A stretch of 64,000 nt of DNA from Macrotis lagotis (GCF_037893015.1 NC_133662.1:269769944-269833943), one strand, 5' to 3'. Counted from the stretch's first letter, positions 1 through 10,740 are shown. Translations and numbers: made by a program. The notes: a model not told the origin generated them from the letters alone.

Positions 1-159
1 TGAAAGCATCAGAGGAATTCCTTTGATCACTCCTTACATAATAAAAATACAAATAATCTGCAGCCAAATACTTCCTCTATCTGTGTTTCTCTTAAGCTTT
101 CCAATCATCTATATTTTCTTTGTGCGTGACTTTTTATGAATAAGTATGACTCCAAACTG

Positions 160-260
160 GCAGTGATCTTAGAGAACATTTGATTCAGCATGTCTTTGTC
201 TCAGAAGGAAACCCAGGCACTGAGAGGTTAAATGGCATCACCCAGATCCAAGGGGTAAGT
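160..260 (-). repeat. MIR-like SINE remnant
   Basis: The stretch carries the antisense MIR pattern of an aligned-count phrase, GAGAGGTTAAATGGCATCACCC, followed by a purine-rich remainder. It is heavily decayed, so the family call is tentative and the edges are approximate. Confidence 0.45.
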
Positions 261-325
261 CCTTTTTGCTAAGGTCAACCAAAGTCTAATATGCAACATA
301 AGCAATATTTTCTCTCAGAAAGTTA

Positions 326-1212
326 CTCATTCTTTCTCTGCCCTCTGTCTCTTTTCTTGTCCTACTCCCCCCACAATTTTTATCACTCCTTCTCCTCCTC
401 CATCTCTTTTTCTCTCCTCTCTTTTTCCTTTCTTCTCCTTTTCTTTCCTTTCTTTTCTTCCACCTTTCCTTCTTTTGTTCCTCCCTTTGTTCCCTCTTAC
501 TTTTCCTTCCTTTCCTTCTCCTTCCCTTCCTTCTTCCTTTCCTTCTCCTTCCCTTCCTTCTTCCTTTCCTCTCTTCTACCCTCCCTCCATTCTTTTTCTT
601 CCTTTCTTCCTCCCTTCCTCATTCCCTTCTTTCCTCCTATCACTCTCCCTCATTCTTTACTTCCCTTTTCTTTCCTCCCTTTACCCTCTACTTCACTGTT
701 GCCTTCCTTCCCTCCCTCCTTTCCTCCATCTTTCCTTCCTTTGTTCCCACTTTCCCTTCATTTCTTCCTTCCTGCCTTTTTTCTCTTTCCCTTTCTCCTT
801 TCCTCCATTCTTTATTCCTTCCCCTCCTCCCTCTTTCCCTTTTTTCTTCCCTCCTTCCTTTTTCTCCTTTTCTATTTCCTTCCATCTTCCCTCCTCTCAT
901 TCCTCTTTCTCTCCCTCCTTCCTTCCCTCTCATTTTCTTTCTCCCTTCCTTGTCTTCATTCCCTTCCTTCTCTTCCTCCCTCCCTTTCTATCTTCTTTTC
1001 TTCTTGTCCCTGCTCTCTATCCCTTTTACTTTTCATCATTTCTTCCTTCTCTCCCTTCCTGTCTTCTTCACTTTCCTCTCTCTTTCATTGCTCCCTTCCT
1101 TCCTTCTTTTCTTCCTAGCTTCATTCCCTCCCTCCCATGCCTTCTGCCTTTCCTTTTTCCTTTCCTTCCTTTTTCTTCTTCTTTCTTTTTCTCTCCCTTG
1201 TCTCTATCATTC
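326..1212. repeat. 0.9 kb polypyrimidine tract (CT-rich)
   Basis: The plus strand is almost pure C and T for close to 0.9 kb. It consists of irregular CCTT, TTCC, CTCC and TTTTC units with only scattered A or G. The two strands are therefore strongly asymmetric. Overlapping open frames here encode only Ser, Phe, Leu and Pro on the plus strand, or Arg, Glu, Gly and Lys on the minus strand, and are products of composition rather than genes. Tracts like this can form triplex (H-DNA) structures and change length readily. The 3' edge is at the transition to mixed sequence near 1,212. Confidence 0.95.
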
Positions 1213-1860
1213 TTGATGTCTCAAACATTTTGCCTCCTCGGCTTTCATCCCTTTATAGCCATTTTTCACCAGTAATACTTAGACGACATGGAATTTGGTT
1301 GCTTCATTGTATTGATTGAACAAAATTGGTGGGGAATTGTGGCCACTTCTGATTTTGAATACTAATGAACAACATCCAAAATAACCAGTGAATTGAGTTG
1401 TGCGTGTGGATCTTTTTTTCTGATACAGGCATGTCCTTGATATGAAAGGAAATAAAGAACTCAGGCGGAGAAAGTAAAGGACCTGAATGAAGGAAAAGGA
1501 AAGAAGGAGGAGAAAACGGACTTCTAAAGGATAAAACCATTAAAGGCAAGAAGGCAAAGGAGGAGACAGAAAAAAGAACAGAAACCTATTCATCAGCTGT
1601 CCACATGTTAATGTCAGGCTCACAAGGTAGTGAGGTTGAGGATGCCCAGGAAGTGAAGACATCACTAGCCTCAGTGAGAATCCCAAGAGCTACTAGAGAG
1701 TATTCTTTTTAGTAAGCAAAGAGAGCAGCCATGGCTTTGACAGATTGGGTACCACAGCTCTTTTGCACAATCAAATGAATGAAATCTGTACTCAGATTGG
1801 AGCCTGACCTCTGTCTCTGAGCATCACCCTGTCCTCACCTTCTCCACCATTCCACAGCTG
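1213..1860. other. Unassigned stretch
   Basis: Mixed sequence with a purine-rich patch around 1,485-1,580. No repeat family, gene or RNA is recognisable. No frame has coding character. Confidence 0.5.
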
Positions 1861-1869
1861 CCTTCCCAC

Positions 1870-2135
1870 CCTAGTGGCCCTTCCTCCCATTGGTCATTTC
1901 CTCCAGGACCTTACAATATCAGCAAAGTATCCGGGCCATCTGTGTCTTTCCTCCTTTCTGAGATGCTCTCCTGATTCCTCCCCTCTCAACACATTCTCCC
2001 CCACAACTCAGGGAGGCTTCTTTCTCTCTTCCTATTTAAATGTCAGCTCCCTGAGGGCAGAGATTGTCTTGCTTTCTCCTATAATTTGCATCTTCAGCAT
2101 CTGCCTGGAACAGTTTATACATTTGCTTAACAAAT
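1870..2135 (+). repeat. L2-type LINE 3' end remnant
   Basis: The segment ends in the characteristic L2 3' phrase: TGTCAGCTCCCTGAGGGCAGAG, then ATTGTCTTGC, then CTGCCTGGAACAG and AACAAATGCTT. Upstream text (ACCTCCAGG-like, CCTTACAATATC) fits the decayed C-terminal part of an L2 ORF2. It runs directly into a MIR-like piece at about 2,136. The element is ancient and non-functional. Confidence 0.6.
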
Positions 2136-2215
2136 GCTTCTTGGCAAGCCACTTCAATTCTCTGAGCCTCAGTTTCTACTTCTGCAAAAAGAGAATAATG
2201 ACCTCCAATTGAAGA
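2136..2215 (+). repeat. MIR/CORE-SINE fragment
   Basis: Contains GCAAGCCACTTCAATTCTCTGAGCCTCAGTTTC followed by TCTGCAAAAAGAGAATAATGACC, the plus-strand core and downstream phrase of MIR-class SINEs. It abuts the L2 remnant. Confidence 0.6.
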
Positions 2216-3370
2216 ATTTGATAGTCTTTTCTCAGTTCTCATTCTCCACCTTTATTCCACATTCGATGTGGCTGAATGCCCTCTCCTCCTGGTGTATCTC
2301 TCCTCTCAGAGTAAAGTTCTGCTTCCTCCTATCTAAACACCCCTTCCTCATCTCCTTCACTGAATCACCACTCATATCAAGCCCTCTCATTGTAGATGTA
2401 TTCAAGGGTCTGATCAGTTGGAGGGTCCCATACCCATATCTGAACAACTCTTTTCTCTATTATAACTTCCTTGACAAGATATCAGCCAGTTTCCAATATT
2501 ATTCCTCTAATACTAGGAATCTCATGAATTCATTTAACAAAAAAAAAACCCATTGCATTGAAAGACAACTATCATTGCGAATAAGGTTTTTCTTCTATTT
2601 GATATAAAATTCAGTTTCTCGAGTCTGCTCCCTTCCCTGCCCCCTCACTTTTTCCTCTCCACTTTTTAATCTCCTACTGTCAATTCTGGTGTTTTCTCTC
2701 AACTTCATTGTTCGGTTTCTAAGTCTTTAATAAGTGGCAATTCCTTTCCTATTGGTTAAAATTAAGAAAAGATCAGGACTCTTGAACTCTGCAATTACTA
2801 AAAAAGAAGTGACTCCCCAAGCTCATGTCTTAGTCCTCAGGAGAGATATCACAGACATCCATATCATGGGCTAGCCAGACTTTCAGAGTGGCTTCCTTAC
2901 ACCCTACCTCCTGACTTGGCTCTTTTTGTCTATGTGGGAAGATTTAAACATTAAATGGAAAAATGTGGGGGACCCTCAGGAATTCCAACATGGTCCTGCA
3001 GCAAAAAGGCAATTGAGTGGGAATGAGAGGAAATGAGCAGAGTTTAAAAAGAGAACTGAACTCACTTGCCAATACACACAGATGTTCTGAAGGTAGATGG
3101 GTGCCAGCTCAATCAGAGTTTCCTCTGAGGCAATTGGGTCATCCTCTTTCCCCTCTGCCTCTCTCCTCAGTTATCTTCAGGTAATATAATGATACAAGTT
3201 TCCCAGAGATAGGGTAGAATTCATTTACCAGGGCTTGGTTCCCCAACTGACCCCCCCCAAAAAAATTATGGTGACTATCAATGGACACCGTTTGCACAAT
3301 CAAGAGAGAGGAAAGCAAAATATAAACAAGAGTTTATACAACAGACCATGTAAATAATAGTACTGAATTT
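2216..3370. other. Unassigned stretch
   Basis: Mostly mixed, AT-leaning DNA. A possible L2-like patch lies around 2,290-2,420 (CTTCCTCCT, ATCTCC, TTCACTGAATCACC), but it is too weak to call. A C8A7 homopolymer junction sits near 3,251-3,265. No gene is seen. Confidence 0.4.
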
Positions 3371-3374
3371 CAAG

Positions 3375-3590
3375 TCACAGGGTTTGAGGTCAAATATTCC
3401 ACCTAATGTTTACTATTTGTATAACTTTGGACAAGTCAATGCCCTTCTATGTGCCTCAATGGCCAAATAGGAACATAAGACTTAAACATAAAACCTAGCT
3501 GTCATTTTACTAGCAGATTGTGGTTGCAAGGTGCTTTCTAGATCTCAACCATGTGATCCTTATAATAGCCTCATGGGATTAAAGTTCTCC
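3375..3590 (+). repeat. MIR-class SINE
   Basis: The order GGTTTGAGGTCAAAT, CTTTGGACAAGTCA, TGCCTCAATGGCCAAATAGGAACAT, GCAAGGTGCTTTCTAGATCTCAACCATGTGATCCTTATAATAGCC follows the MIR consensus from the tRNA-derived head through the CORE to the tail. Divergence is high, as expected for an ancient mammalian insertion. Confidence 0.65.
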
Positions 3591-4740
3591 ACTGGATGAA
3601 GTTCAATGATGGACTTGAGTTAAAGGACTGACAACTGAGGATCTCCCTCGTGGAAGGGAGACTTGTCTTAACATATTGGTCAAGAGGGACCAAATCCTTC
3701 AAAAACTCAGTATCCTCTGCCTGTTGGATCCTACATGGACTCTGGGGAGACTGCTTCCAGAAATACTTGATGACATATAAAACAGGGGTGCTGGTCCCCA
3801 TTTCGAGTATGCAAACACTCTTCCCTGTTTGATTTATTGCATAGCAGAGAAGAGTACTATGATACCGCAGAGTTAAACTGATGGGCATATGGAAGGGTCC
3901 GAGGTCCTCAAGGAAGCTAGAAGGAGTTTAAATGCTGGAGCAACTTAGTGACATTTGAGCAAGAATGTTTTCCTTATTATTTCCCAATTGTTGCCTCTTT
4001 CATTCAATTTAGTTCATTCTGGTACTCTAGTTCCTGCTTTCCTTAGGAAGAGCCAAGGTCTATTGAAGGGACGATCCTTCCACCCTCCTATCTCTTCTTG
4101 GTCTCCTGTTTTCATTTGCCTCTGTCCTGCCCTTCCACAATCCACAATGCAATCCCACAATTCCCCTTATCCTCTAATAACACCCCCTGTCTTGATTCTG
4201 GCTTTCTTTACTAATAATTTTTCCATCTTCTTGCTCCCCGGAAACTGACTCTTCCCAGAAGACAATGCATCCAGGATTGCCTTCCCTGGTGATTAATAGA
4301 CCTTCCTTTGGGTCTCTTGAAGTCCTGGGTGAAGAAGAGAAGCCCTGCTCCTTGCTCCTTCCTCTCCCTTCCATATTTCCCTCTCAACACAATAACACTT
4401 GCTTCCCAAGTTTCAAGTGAGGATGAAATGATATCATATTTTAAAGGTGTTTGCAAGTCTTAATAGCATTTACCAGTTACCATTAATCTGAAACTTTTCC
4501 TCCTTTGAGGGTCACTCTAGTCTTTATTAACCTGATTCCAAAGCTTGCTACCAGTCATCCCATGAGTTCCAGTCCATCTTCCATCGTTTACCAAGAAGTT
4601 CAGGGCTTCCATCTTCTCCTTCAGTCTAGCTCCTAATCTAAAGACCAGTGGCAACATTGCTCAATCCCTGAAGTCTTCTAGTTTCTCATCTTCCTAAACT
4701 TCATTGGTCACCAGCTTACGCTACCTTAGCCATAGGCAGG
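3591..4740. other. Unassigned stretch with weak LINE-like patches
   Basis: Mixed DNA. The text near 4,570-4,660 is pyrimidine-rich and L2-like in tone, and a CORE-SINE tail-like phrase (GTGAGGATGAAATGATATCAT) lies near 4,417-4,440. Neither is strong enough for a family call. No open frame here resembles a protein. Confidence 0.35.
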
Positions 4741-4744
4741 AATG

Positions 4745-4860
4745 GTGTCTTTGGGCCAGACTCCTCTCACATCTTTCAGCTTCAGTTTCTTCATCTGTAA
4801 AATAGTGTATAAAAACAGAACCTAGCTCATACTCTGGGACTTTTCTGATGTCTCTCCGCT
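4745..4860 (+). repeat. MIR-class SINE
   Basis: Phrase CTTCAGTTTCTTCATCTGTAAAATAGTGTATAAAA followed by CCTAGCTCATACTCTGG is the typical MIR plus-strand middle and 3' part. Edges are approximate. Confidence 0.65.
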
Positions 4861-5764
4861 TCTTCAAGCTCAAGTCTGAATTCTTACATCTGTAGCGACC
4901 CACCCATTAGCTTCTGTGCCTTTTCTAGTTAAAAGAGATCTTCAAATGTTTGGTTTTGGGAAAACAAGATTTTTTTGATCTTGTAGAAGTAAAAAAATAT
5001 GAATTTTAGAGTTAGGAGAAGTTGGTGAATTATAAAGCAATAACAAAGAAAATGGAAAAAATTAAACAAATTCAAGATGTAGAGGGGCAGCCTAAAATCA
5101 CCTGTTTCATTCTCTTCCAGGTCCTTCAGAAAGCCACTTGGTGGGGACCACTGGGCAGAAGGACCAAATTTACTTATTCATTTCAATTCAATTCAAAAAA
5201 CGACTAAAGGTCTATAAATCTTTAAAACCACTTAGGGGAGCTGCCACCAGAGAGCAGATTTTCAGGCAGAACTAAACCAGTTTCCTCTTAGCCCTAATAC
5301 CTTAAAATAGTGTCCCTCTCACTACCTGAAATCTCACTAACTGGAGATTAATTTGTCTTGCTTAGTACTCTTTTAAGACTTGGTAAATATTTCTGGAGCT
5401 GGAGGATTATGGAACTGTCTGCTAGTCAATCAGGAGTTAGTGTGAATTTATTTAATTAGATGACTCTCCTCCCAAGGTGTCATCCAAGTAACTTATTTTT
5501 CCCAGGTTCAGGTAGTAAATAGCTTAATCATACATTGAATCCTGGTCCTATAACTCTTCAACATTGTGAACAAACCTGATAAAGAGCAAAGTCACTCTGG
5601 GGTTCCAATCATATCTAGAAAGTTATTGGAAGTGAGTGGGGAGACTGAGTGAAAGCACCAAGATTGGATGACCAACACTATGGATGACCAATGAGGCCAA
5701 GCCATTTATTACATAAAACAGGGTCTTATTGACTCAGAGAACAGAAGAAAGAAGAGCTGGCTGA

Positions 5765-5885
5765 TTTCCCCAAAAGCTATCTAGGCCCATTCTCTCATTT
5801 AACAAAGGAAGAAGTCAAAGAGATTAAGTGGCTGTTCAAGGGGACCCTACAACAGGATTTGAATCCAGATCCTTTGACTATGGAT
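5765..5885 (-). repeat. MIR-class SINE
   Basis: Antisense MIR signature: TCATTTAACAAAGGAAGAAGTCAAAGAGATTAAGTGGCTGTTCAAGG, then GGATTTGAATCCAGATCCTTTGACT. Old and diverged. Confidence 0.65.
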
Positions 5886-5924
5886 GAAATGATTTTATGA
5901 GTGTCCCATGTTGATTTCAAAGGG

Positions 5925-6180
5925 CACCCAAACCTTTTCTAGCACAAAATAAATGCTAAATTCCTGAGCTTGGCATTCAAGGTTCTTCTCTATCCTCCAT
6001 AAACGCTCTTTCAAGACTTTAATTCTTTCTACTCTTTTCAGTTCAACCAGGGCTTCAGAAAAATTGGAATATTTACTATCCCTGATCATTCTTCTTAATT
6101 TCCTGCCTCATTTTTCTTCCTCAGTTTTGTGCAGGTTGAGTCTTCTGTTTGGAGTTACCTTCCCCAACATCTGTTACTGA
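5925..6180 (+). repeat. L2 LINE fragment
   Basis: GGCATTCAAGGTTCTTCTCTATCC, TTTCCTGCCTCATTTTTC and GTTACCTTCCCCAACATC follow the pattern of the conserved 3' part of L2 ORF2. No open frame survives. Confidence 0.5.
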
Positions 6181-6194
6181 TTCTAGTAAGGGCA

Positions 6195-6325
6195 TAGAGA
6201 TTGTGTAGCTTGTATGACCTTGGGTGAGTCCCTTTTTCTTTTAATCTTAGTGTTTGCACCTCTCAAATGAAAGTTAGACAAGATGATTTCCTAGGGTCTT
6301 TCCAGTTCTGATAGGATGACTATTC
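6195..6325 (+). repeat. MIR-class SINE
   Basis: GTGTAGCTTGTATGACCTTGGGTGAGTCCC, then CACCTCTCAAATGAAAGTTAGACAAGATGATTTCC and GTCTTTCCAGTTCTGATA match the MIR order from box B to the tail. Confidence 0.65.
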
Positions 6326-6639
6326 ACATACAATTGTTGGAGATGTTGAGAACAAGGAGCTATCAAGATGGGCATCCTCAGTTCTGCCCCACCATAGCTG
6401 TGTGACCTGTCATATGGGAAAAGGGCAGAGCCAGGAGAAAAGGAAAAAAGCTGCAGATTTGCTGAATAGTTTTAAACTTGATGTCAGAACCATCAGCAAT
6501 ATCCTTAAATTGGAGTCATAGCCTTTGAAAGGTGAAAGGTTCTGTATCACTGGAGGTCTTCGATTAAGATCTGGCTGACTGATTTTTCCTTGGTAGACAT
6601 ATTGAATGGGGACTCTAGAAAATCTCTAAGGATGCTCTC

Positions 6640-6760
6640 AACACTGAGATTCTGTGACCTTTTATGTAAGTTACCCCCCCCCCGTTTCATCTATAAAAGG
6701 AAGGGGTGAGTTGGACTAGATGGGCTCTGAGCTCCCTTGATCCATACCTGCCCAGACTGA
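6640..6760 (+). repeat. MIR-class SINE fragment with C9 tract
   Basis: TTTCATCTATAAAAGGAAGGGGTGAGTTGGACTAGATGG followed by GCTCTGAGCTCCCTTGA is the 3' half of a MIR-class SINE. A run of C lies inside it at about 6,673-6,681, a likely later expansion. Confidence 0.6.
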
Positions 6761-6779
6761 GCATCACCTCTATTAAAGA

Positions 6780-8035
6780 CAGACCAGAGTAGGTACGAAT
6801 AAAAATTTTAAGGAAAAGAGAAAAAATGAAAAGAAAAAGTATCTCCCCAGTGAATTAGGGGCTGGCTCTTTCCATAAACTGCCAGTGACCACTTCCTCTT
6901 CCCACCCACCCCCTGGTTATTTATTTCCTCAGCTGTAATCCTACAAACCCATCTCCTGATCAAAAAGATCTGCCATCATGATCCAAGGAACAAATGGACT
7001 GTGAAAGCTTTCTGGACAAAACTACATTCACCACAACAAAAGAAAAAGAGGGAGAAAAAAACCCTAAACCTGGCCCATGATTTTCCACAACAAAAGGAAC
7101 ACAAGCAATTAGCCTCACAGCAAAGTGCTCCCAGATGAAATTCTGGAAATTGAAAAAATAAATAAAACTAATGAGCTATTGAAGTTGGGATGGTCCTTTT
7201 TTGTAAGGGGGAAAAAAGCCTAATTGGATGTTTACTTCTTGACTTGTCCCTTATTAAAACATACATCTATACCTGCATCATTCTTGGGTGCTTTCCCATT
7301 TTCTTCAAACTGACACAACCTGGTCCTGCGGGCTCATGATAATAGGTTTATGTTAATAGTGGAGGGGAGAGCAGAAAAGGACAAGAAGAATTCTCTACAG
7401 ATCAAACTGGCATTCCCCTGAGCATAAACATGCACCTGAAGCTACTGGGGACTTCGGGGTCCCAAGTCAGTCTGCTAAGCATCATTCCTTTCTTTCGGCT
7501 TGTTGGGTAGTGCCTAAGGAGTCCATCACCTGGACTGGAGAGGGATTGGACGCAACAGAGGAAGGATGCAGGGTGTAGGGGAATGGAGGGGGTAGGAGGC
7601 AGGGCTGGGCAAGCTGGGGTCTGGAATCTAAAAGATCGGCCTTGGTGAACAACTAGTGTATCTCATTAAAATACAATTCAGAGCAGAAACTCTGTGTTCC
7701 TCACCCGAAACTCTCCCCCACCCAGTCACCCACCCACCCATCCTAATTGGAGGGTCACGGTGCTGTTCTGCTGAATTTGTTCAGACCACATCCTGTTCGC
7801 TCGCAGCCTTTCTAATGGGGAACGATATTTGCTGGGATCTTCGGTAGCATGGAAAGATGAAAAGCATTAGGGGCACTGGCATAAACAAGGAGAGAGGAAG
7901 TGCCCGATTTGGAGAAAGCAAACATAGAGAGTCCCATAGCCCCTTTATGAGCTTCTCCAGTGGGATCTCAGATTGTCACCAGACTCTTTGCCCCAAGGGG
8001 ATTCCTAGACTCAATGGCAATAACCACAGTAACAC
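6780..8035. other. Low-repeat stretch, possible conserved non-coding DNA
   Basis: More than 1.2 kb without a recognisable interspersed repeat. AT-rich TAAT/ATTA-containing text around 7,100-7,200 and 7,330-7,360 is the kind seen in homeodomain-rich enhancers, but this is only an impression. No coding frame is credible. Only a cross-species alignment would decide. Confidence 0.3.
7966..8035 (+). repeat. Short segment repeated at 9,050-9,099
   Basis: The 15-mer TCTCAGATTGTCACC and a following stretch ending CCACAGTAACACA occur here and again at 9,050-9,099 in the same order and orientation. The two copies differ by about 24 bases present only here. Origin is unknown. Confidence 0.55.
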
Positions 8036-8119
8036 AAATATGAAGGGAGGAGTCATCTGGTCCAACCCCCTTCCATTATTGCCAATTATGACTAATGAGA
8101 GACTGAAGTTGATCCATCC

Positions 8120-8270
8120 TGAGATCATCCACTGAGAGCTGGAAAATAATTGAGTCCCCCATTTCACAGATAAGGAAAATGGGGCTCAGATTAAGTTGAC
8201 CAGGGTGATATGACTAGTCAGTATCAGAGACAGGATTGGGACCAGAGTCTATTGGCTCTTCCCATAACCC
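8120..8270 (-). repeat. MIR-class SINE
   Basis: Antisense MIR order: CCCCCATTTCACAGATAAGGAAAATGGGGCTCAGATTAAGTTGACCAGGG, then GATATGACTAGTCAGTATCAGAGACAGGATT. Edges approximate. Confidence 0.65.
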
Positions 8271-8454
8271 AATTGAGATGTTTCCTAGATATCTGTAATT
8301 AGTGGGAAGGACTCTGTTAATATTCAGAATTTATTCATAATTGATTTCAAATGTTGGGGTTGTCTTCTTGCAGTTCCAAAAATGTTCTTTTACCTTTTTC
8401 CTCATGTAGATTCTGTTTGCTGACCTCCCTCAGGGGGTATATTACTTTGAAAAA

Positions 8455-8843
8455 CCAAATCAACCTCCTACTCTACCCAACAAACTCCAGTGACTCCCTA
8501 TCTCTTCCAGAAGGAAATACAAAATCCTCTGGGTGGTGTTCAAAATCCCATGATCTGTCTCCTCCCCAGCCTTTCCAGTCTTCTCATACCTCAATCCTCC
8601 TTCCCCACCTACACTGAGATCCAGTGACCCTGACTTCCTGATCTCTCCATCTCCTGACATTGAGCATTTACTCTGCATCTGTCCCCTTTCCCATGTAATA
8701 GCCTCCTTCTTGGCTGCCATTAAGTTCCAGAATTTCTTAAATTCTACCTTCTGCAAGAAGCCTTTCTCCACCCTTTTTAATTCTAGTGCCTCTTCTTTGT
8801 GAGTGTAGGCATCCTTTTCTTACATAGTTTCAATAGGGTAGGC
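8455..8843 (+). repeat. L2 LINE, 5' part of a copy split by a SINE
   Basis: AACTCCAGTGACTCCCTATCTCTTCCAG, ACAAAATCCTCTGGGTGGTGTTCAAAATCC, CTCCTCCCCAGCC and TGCAAGAAGCCTTTCTCCACC follow the conserved L2 ORF2 3' region. The copy resumes at about 9,107 after the SINE at 8,844, so the SINE inserted later. Confidence 0.7.
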
Positions 8844-9049
8844 TAGGTGGCACAGTGGATAGAACACTGGCCTTTGAGTCAGGAGGACTGGAGTTCAAAA
8901 AACTGACAATTGTCTTGTGACCTTTAGCAAGTCATTTAACCCTGATTGTCTTTCCTCCAGGGCATCTCCAGTTGGCCTAATTCATATCTGATCATTGGAC
9001 CCAGATGGTTCCAAAGGAGAAAATGAGGCTGGTGACTTAGTACAGCTTG
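8844..9049 (+). repeat. tRNA-derived SINE with RTE-type 3' domain (truncated tail)
   Basis: The head GGCTAGGTGGCACAGTGGATAGAACACTGG, then GAGTCAGGAGGACTGGAGTTC is a tRNA-derived promoter region. It is followed by CATATCTGATCATTGGACCCAGATGG and GGAGAAAATGAGGCTGGTGACTTAG, shared with the SINEs at 62,981 and 63,650. The distal tail common to those copies is missing. It interrupts an L2 copy. Confidence 0.75.
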
Positions 9050-9099
9050 TCTCAGATTGTCACCAAACCAGTCTCAATAGCAAGGACCACAGTAACACA
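9050..9099 (+). repeat. Short segment repeated from 7,966-8,035
   Basis: TCTCAGATTGTCACC and CCACAGTAACACA recur in the same order as at 7,966. The segment lies between the SINE body and the resumed L2 and belongs to neither. Confidence 0.5.
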
Positions 9100-9106
9100 G
9101 TTATTT

Positions 9107-9200
9107 CAGTGGTGTCTCCTCCCATTAGGCTATGACCTCCTTAAGGACAAGCAACTCCCTCTTGCCTTTCTTTGTAAACCTAAGGTTTGCACACCTGGTA
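9107..9200 (+). repeat. L2 LINE, 3' part of split copy
   Basis: TCCTCCCATTAGGCTATGACCTCCTTAAGGACAAG is the L2 phrase just upstream of its 3' end. It completes the copy at 8,455-8,843. Confidence 0.6.
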
Positions 9201-9204
9201 GAGA

Positions 9205-9470
9205 TTATGGGCAGCTAGTTGGGATAGTAGATAGAGTGACTCACAGGAATCCAGAGATCTGAATTCTAATCTGCCCTCTGACACTTACTAGATGTATGAC
9301 CCAGAAGCTATGGCAGACTTCTGTCTGCCTCAATTTCCTCATCTGTAAAATGGGGGAAATCATTGCACCTACCTCCCAGGATGGCTGTGATCAAATGAGA
9401 AATGTTTGTATGGTTTTTAGCACAATATAAAGGTCTATTATTAGTATTATTGGTAATGATGATGATAAAT
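9205..9470 (+). repeat. Marsupial CORE-SINE (MIR/THER-like)
   Basis: A tRNA-like head (GGGCAGCTAGTTGGGATAGTAGATAGAG) is joined to a MIR/CORE body: CCTCAATTTCCTCATCTGTAAAATGGGGG, CACCTACCTCCCAGGATGGCTGTGATCAAATGAGAAATG and TTTAGCACAATATAAAGG. This combination is typical of marsupial CORE-SINEs. The downstream ATT/GAT-rich repeat near 9,437-9,470 is probably its tail. Confidence 0.7.
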
Positions 9471-9701
9471 CAATGTTGACCTAGTTTTAAAGTTAACTTA
9501 TGGCACATAAGGCAAATCTCTTTTTTTCATGGCCAGACACAGTGACTGAACTCCTGGAAAGGAATAAGACTTTTCAGGATGCTAGATCTATTGCATGGTA
9601 ATTTAAAGATGAGCTAAGAGATGCAGGAGGCCACGAAGACAGGATGTATTGGTGAACAGATACAGACTAACCCCCATCTGGTGGGGGGACACATGTGTGT
9701 G

Positions 9702-9709
9702 ACACACAC

Positions 9710-9753
<44 letters not shown>

Positions 9754-9756
9754 CAC
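9702..9756. repeat. (CA)n microsatellite
   Basis: An almost perfect CA repeat with two CATA interruptions near the start. It is preceded by ACATGTGTGTGA, which is complementary to the repeat and could fold back on it. Such loci are usually polymorphic. Confidence 0.95.
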
Positions 9757-10605
9757 AATCTCAATGTCCAAGGTCAAGAAGATAAGAGGCATGATGGAAA
9801 CTGGAAATCTGGAGGCAGACAAGGGGATCTGGGTATTAGATAAAGAAGCCCTTGGTGATTTCTTTTCTAGGGACTTGAGGCAGCTCTCTCCCTCTTGCCT
9901 TTTAAAGACACAGGCTTGCTAGGATTCCAATGTCAGATCTAAGGTCACACACTGGCATCAATTAAGAGCAGATGGGGACCCTGGGGCAGCAACCTCTAAT
10001 GATGATTCATTATTTATGAGGCCATTAGTAATTCTAAGTGGGGCTCTGAAGCCCCTCCAACTAGGGAGCCCCCAGCACAAATAGGCCTTTTGCTTTTACA
10101 TGTTCAGTCACATTGCAAGGTCTGGAGCCAGGGCCTGAGTCCAAATTGTCCTGCCCTCCACACAGCATTCCCTAATCAGTCTATGCCAGTTTAAGGCTGG
10201 GGGCATCTGGGTCCCTTTGATCTGTTATTCCCCACTTTCTTACCTCTTGCTTCTCCTTGATAATTCTGGCCCCTTTGCTGACCACTACACTTTTGCTATA
10301 TATCCTTCTATCTTTCTTTAGGCAATCAATATCTTAGCGATCAAACTCCCATTAGGTTCCTATCTATGCTAGTTTGTTCAGTTGTGAAGAAAGAAATTGG
10401 ACAGATGATCTGTAAGGACCCTCTGGCCCTAAATCCTTGAACCCAAGGACTCAGTCAACCATGATGCCAGGAGTCAACCATCCTCTATAGGAGTCAGGAT
10501 TCCATCCTAAACCTTCCAACTCAAATTTCACCTCAGTGTTGGGGAATTGTTTGCAGATAAGAAGTTGAAGGAATCCCTAGCCTCAAGGATCCCCCCGGAG
10601 TTCAC
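9757..10605. other. Low-repeat stretch
   Basis: No interspersed repeat recognised. Around 9,985-10,140 the sequence includes TAATGATGATTCATTATTTATGAGGCCATTAGTAATTC, dense in TAAT/ATTA cores, and reads like non-coding DNA under constraint. This is inference only. Confidence 0.3.
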
Positions 10606-10609
10606 CATC

Positions 10610-10740
10610 AACTGATCAATCTGTATCATTTTTTAAGCTCCTACCATCTACTAGGTTCTATGAGGGAGGCTGTGGGGTCAAATAATACAAGGCAAATATT
10701 TCTTGCCCTTAAGAAGCTTATTCTTAAATGAAGGAGGCCT
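10610..10740 (+). repeat. Ancient interspersed repeat, family not assigned
   Basis: AAGCTCCTACCATCTACTAGGTTCTATGAGGG, CAAGGCAAATATTTCTTGCCCTTAAGAAGCTTATTC resembles a repeat also seen at 17,400, 20,950 and 45,310: 'last until the next capacity' type phrase CACCTACTATATAACAGGC, GATACAAAGACAAAA, CCCTTGCC..GGAG. The four copies support a dispersed family, probably LINE-derived, but I cannot name it. Confidence 0.5.

Noticed and set aside
291..1275. Open frames of 266 and 275 codons
   Set aside because: They lie on a polypyrimidine tract and encode only Ser, Phe, Leu and Pro stretches. No stop codon can arise easily in such sequence, so length is meaningless.
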